From: Lachnospiraceae bacterium
Lineage (GTDB): Bacteria; Bacillota; Clostridia; Lachnospirales; Lachnospiraceae
Assembly: GCA_017470735.1 (NCBI GenBank)
Contig: JAFUYB010000043.1
Coordinates: forward strand, 1-64,000
Length of the DNA: 64,000 nt
Reading direction: 5' to 3'
In this document: positions 62,924 through 64,000 of the stretch, one piece after another
Layout: each line of letters starts with the position of its first letter
Position numbering within the stretch: position 1 is the first letter of the stretch
The notes under the pieces: model-generated
The model's input: the letters and a program-made list of their open reading frames with translations, nothing else
The model's database searches: none
Told to the model about the DNA's origin: nothing
Translations under genes and position numbers: made by a program

Positions 62924-64000
62924 TCACAAATATTCCCCAAGCCTCCCCAGCTTGTCCCGGTCAAGCGTCCGGTTGTCCTTTTCCATTTCCCGTTTTGCCG
63001 CTAAAACAATCTCCGCCGGACCGATCGCCTTTTTTCTCTTTGCCGCCAGGTATGCCGCCTGCAGCGCGACATTCTTGATGATCGCGCCGGTAAACACAAA
63101 TACGCGCGCCAGCTCCCTTAGATCCACATCCTCCGACAGCGGAGCTTCATCCGGGATCACTGATTTCCATATCTCATAGCGTTCCTCTTCGTTCGGTTCG
63201 GTAAACTTTAAGTAAAATTTAAACCTGCGCATAAACGCGAAGTCGATCCGCCCCTGGTTGTTGGTCGCGAGGATCGTGATCCCGTCATAGTCCTCTATGC
63301 ATTGCAAAAGCAGCGACGACTCAATATTGGCAAAGCGTTCGTTGGCGCCCTGCGCTTCCATCCGCTTGTGAAAAATGGCATCCGCCTCGTCAAAAAACAG
63401 GATGCATGACATCTTTGCCGCGTCGTCAAAAATCCGCTTGATGTTCTTTTCCGTCTCTCCGACATATTTGTCAATGACCTGCGACAGATCGACGCGGTAC
63501 AGCTCCATCGACAGCTCATTGGCGATGACCTGCGCCGCCATCGTCTTTCCCGTACCGGGCGGTCCCGCGAACAGACAGGAAATGCCTGCCCCATAGGGAA
63601 CGGATTTTTTGAAATTCCACTCCTGCAGGACGATATGGCGATTCCGCACGCAGTCACAGATGTCCGATAAAAGCTCCTTATCCTGCCCGGCAAGCTTCAA
63701 ATCCTTCCAGGCAAATCCGGTCCGTACGCGTACCGCCTTGTCCGACAGATGGCGGGACATTTGTCCGTAGCAGGCATGGTAGAGCATTTTCTTGTCCATT
63801 TGCTCACGGTTTACGGCCATGACTTTTGCCGCGGAAAGCGCCTTTTTCATTTTCCCCGGCGTGAGCGCGAAGGTGTTGGCAAGCGTCGGTATGTCCACAT
63901 CTTCTGCCAGGCTCTCTTCTGCCAAGAGCACTCTCCAGAGCTCCTGCCGCTTAAGCTCGGTCGGGAACGGTATCCCGATCTTCGCCGCCCACTCTCCGAT
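62924..64000 (-). CDS. AAA+ ATPase, partial (extends past the right edge)
   Basis: The frame is still open at 64000, so the N-terminus is missing. The visible 358 residues start with GEWAAKIGIPFPTELKRQEL, probably the lid of an earlier domain, then ALTPGKMKKALSAAKV. A full AAA+ module follows: FAGPPGTGKT (Walker A), ILFFDEADAIF (Walker B), ILATNN (sensor 1) and FMRRFKFYLKF with the arginine finger. The layout and the neighbours resemble ATPases of extracellular contractile injection systems (Afp15/Pvc15-like), but a CDC48-like alternative is open. Confidence 0.88.
   Translation of the reverse strand: MGEWAAKIGIPFPTELKRQELWRVLLAEESLAEDVDIPTLANTFALTPGKMKKALSAAKVMAVNREQMDKKMLYHACYGQMSRHLSDKAVRVRTGFAWKDLKLAGQDKELLSDICDCVRNRHIVLQEWNFKKSVPYGAGISCLFAGPPGTGKTMAAQVIANELSMELYRVDLSQVIDKYVGETEKNIKRIFDDAAKMSCILFFDEADAIFHKRMEAQGANERFANIESSLLLQCIEDYDGITILATNNQGRIDFAFMRRFKFYLKFTEPNEEERYEIWKSVIPDEAPLSEDVDLRELARVFVFTGAIIKNVALQAAYLAAKRKKAIGPAEIVLAAKREMEKDNRTLDRDKLGRLGEYL

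Overview
The window looks like a chromosomal segment of a Clostridia bacterium (Bacillota), most likely Lachnospiraceae. The evidence is the housekeeping order secG - rnr - smpB - ssrA, purine genes, an MsmEFG-like sugar importer without its own ATPase, GGDEF proteins with LacI-like sensor domains, DUF4143 and Rpn-family genes, strong AGGAGG ribosome sites and medium GC content. The species cannot be named from sequence alone. Most genes lie on the minus strand, so gene order below is read from high to low coordinate.

Region 1 (1-3.1 kb) is the end of a nonulosonic acid (sialic or legionaminic acid) cluster: an SGNH hydrolase that has lost its 5' end, neuA, neuC and a small cysteine-rich protein. 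The hydrolase is cut at a junction with the tail of an unrelated plus-strand gene. No gene was recognised in 1-206.

Region 2 (3.1-17.4 kb) holds an esterase, a YitT membrane protein, a 2-isopropylmalate synthase fused to an AraC-type DNA-binding domain with two inverted repeats in front of it, a LacI-like/GGDEF protein, an AspT-type aminotransferase, a YihY/BrkB membrane protein, an HD hydrolase, RecQ, a protein of unknown function and a DUF4143 ATPase. Four evenly spaced repeats precede the ATPase gene.

Region 3 (17.4-31.8 kb) is an alpha-galactoside/galactose locus: galK, a binding-protein-dependent importer, a YesL protein, two AraC regulators, a sugar acetyltransferase, a GH36 alpha-galactosidase, a damaged LacI-like/GGDEF gene, an orphan MglB-like lipoprotein and manA.

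Region 4 (31.8-46.5 kb) is mostly housekeeping: a GNAT gene, a frameshifted sce7726-type gene, tmRNA with its promoter and terminator, smpB, rnr (which seems to lack a canonical start codon), secG, gdhA, purB, purF, purC, a Sel1-repeat protein, gpmA, two zinc-ribbon proteins, a Memo-AMMECR1 fusion and a Gdx/SugE transporter.

Region 5 (46.5-55 kb) is a zone of decay and accessory genes: an AEC transporter, a protein kinase with its C-lobe deleted beside an HTH protein, an extracellular-protein fragment, an intact Phd/RelE-type toxin-antitoxin pair with a palindromic operator, a broken Rpn nuclease, an esterase, a trace of a possible SWIM-type gene, an AAA-ATPase_like/PD-(D/E)XK protein, and a DUF4143 gene reduced to its C-terminal half with three phased repeats at its 5' end. 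A PAP2 phosphatase closes the region.

Region 6 (55-64 kb) holds a 1589-residue secreted protein with about 13 Ig-like repeats and a BspA-like LRR end, then an operon of a small chaperone-like protein, a 793-residue protein with hydrophobic segments and a AAA+ ATPase cut by the window edge. That operon resembles the edge of an extracellular contractile injection system, but no structural gene of such a system is in view.

The best candidates for undescribed biology are the LeuA-AraC fusion with its possible operators, the repeats phased at about 33 bp in front of both DUF4143 genes, and the ATPase/effector-like operon at the right edge.
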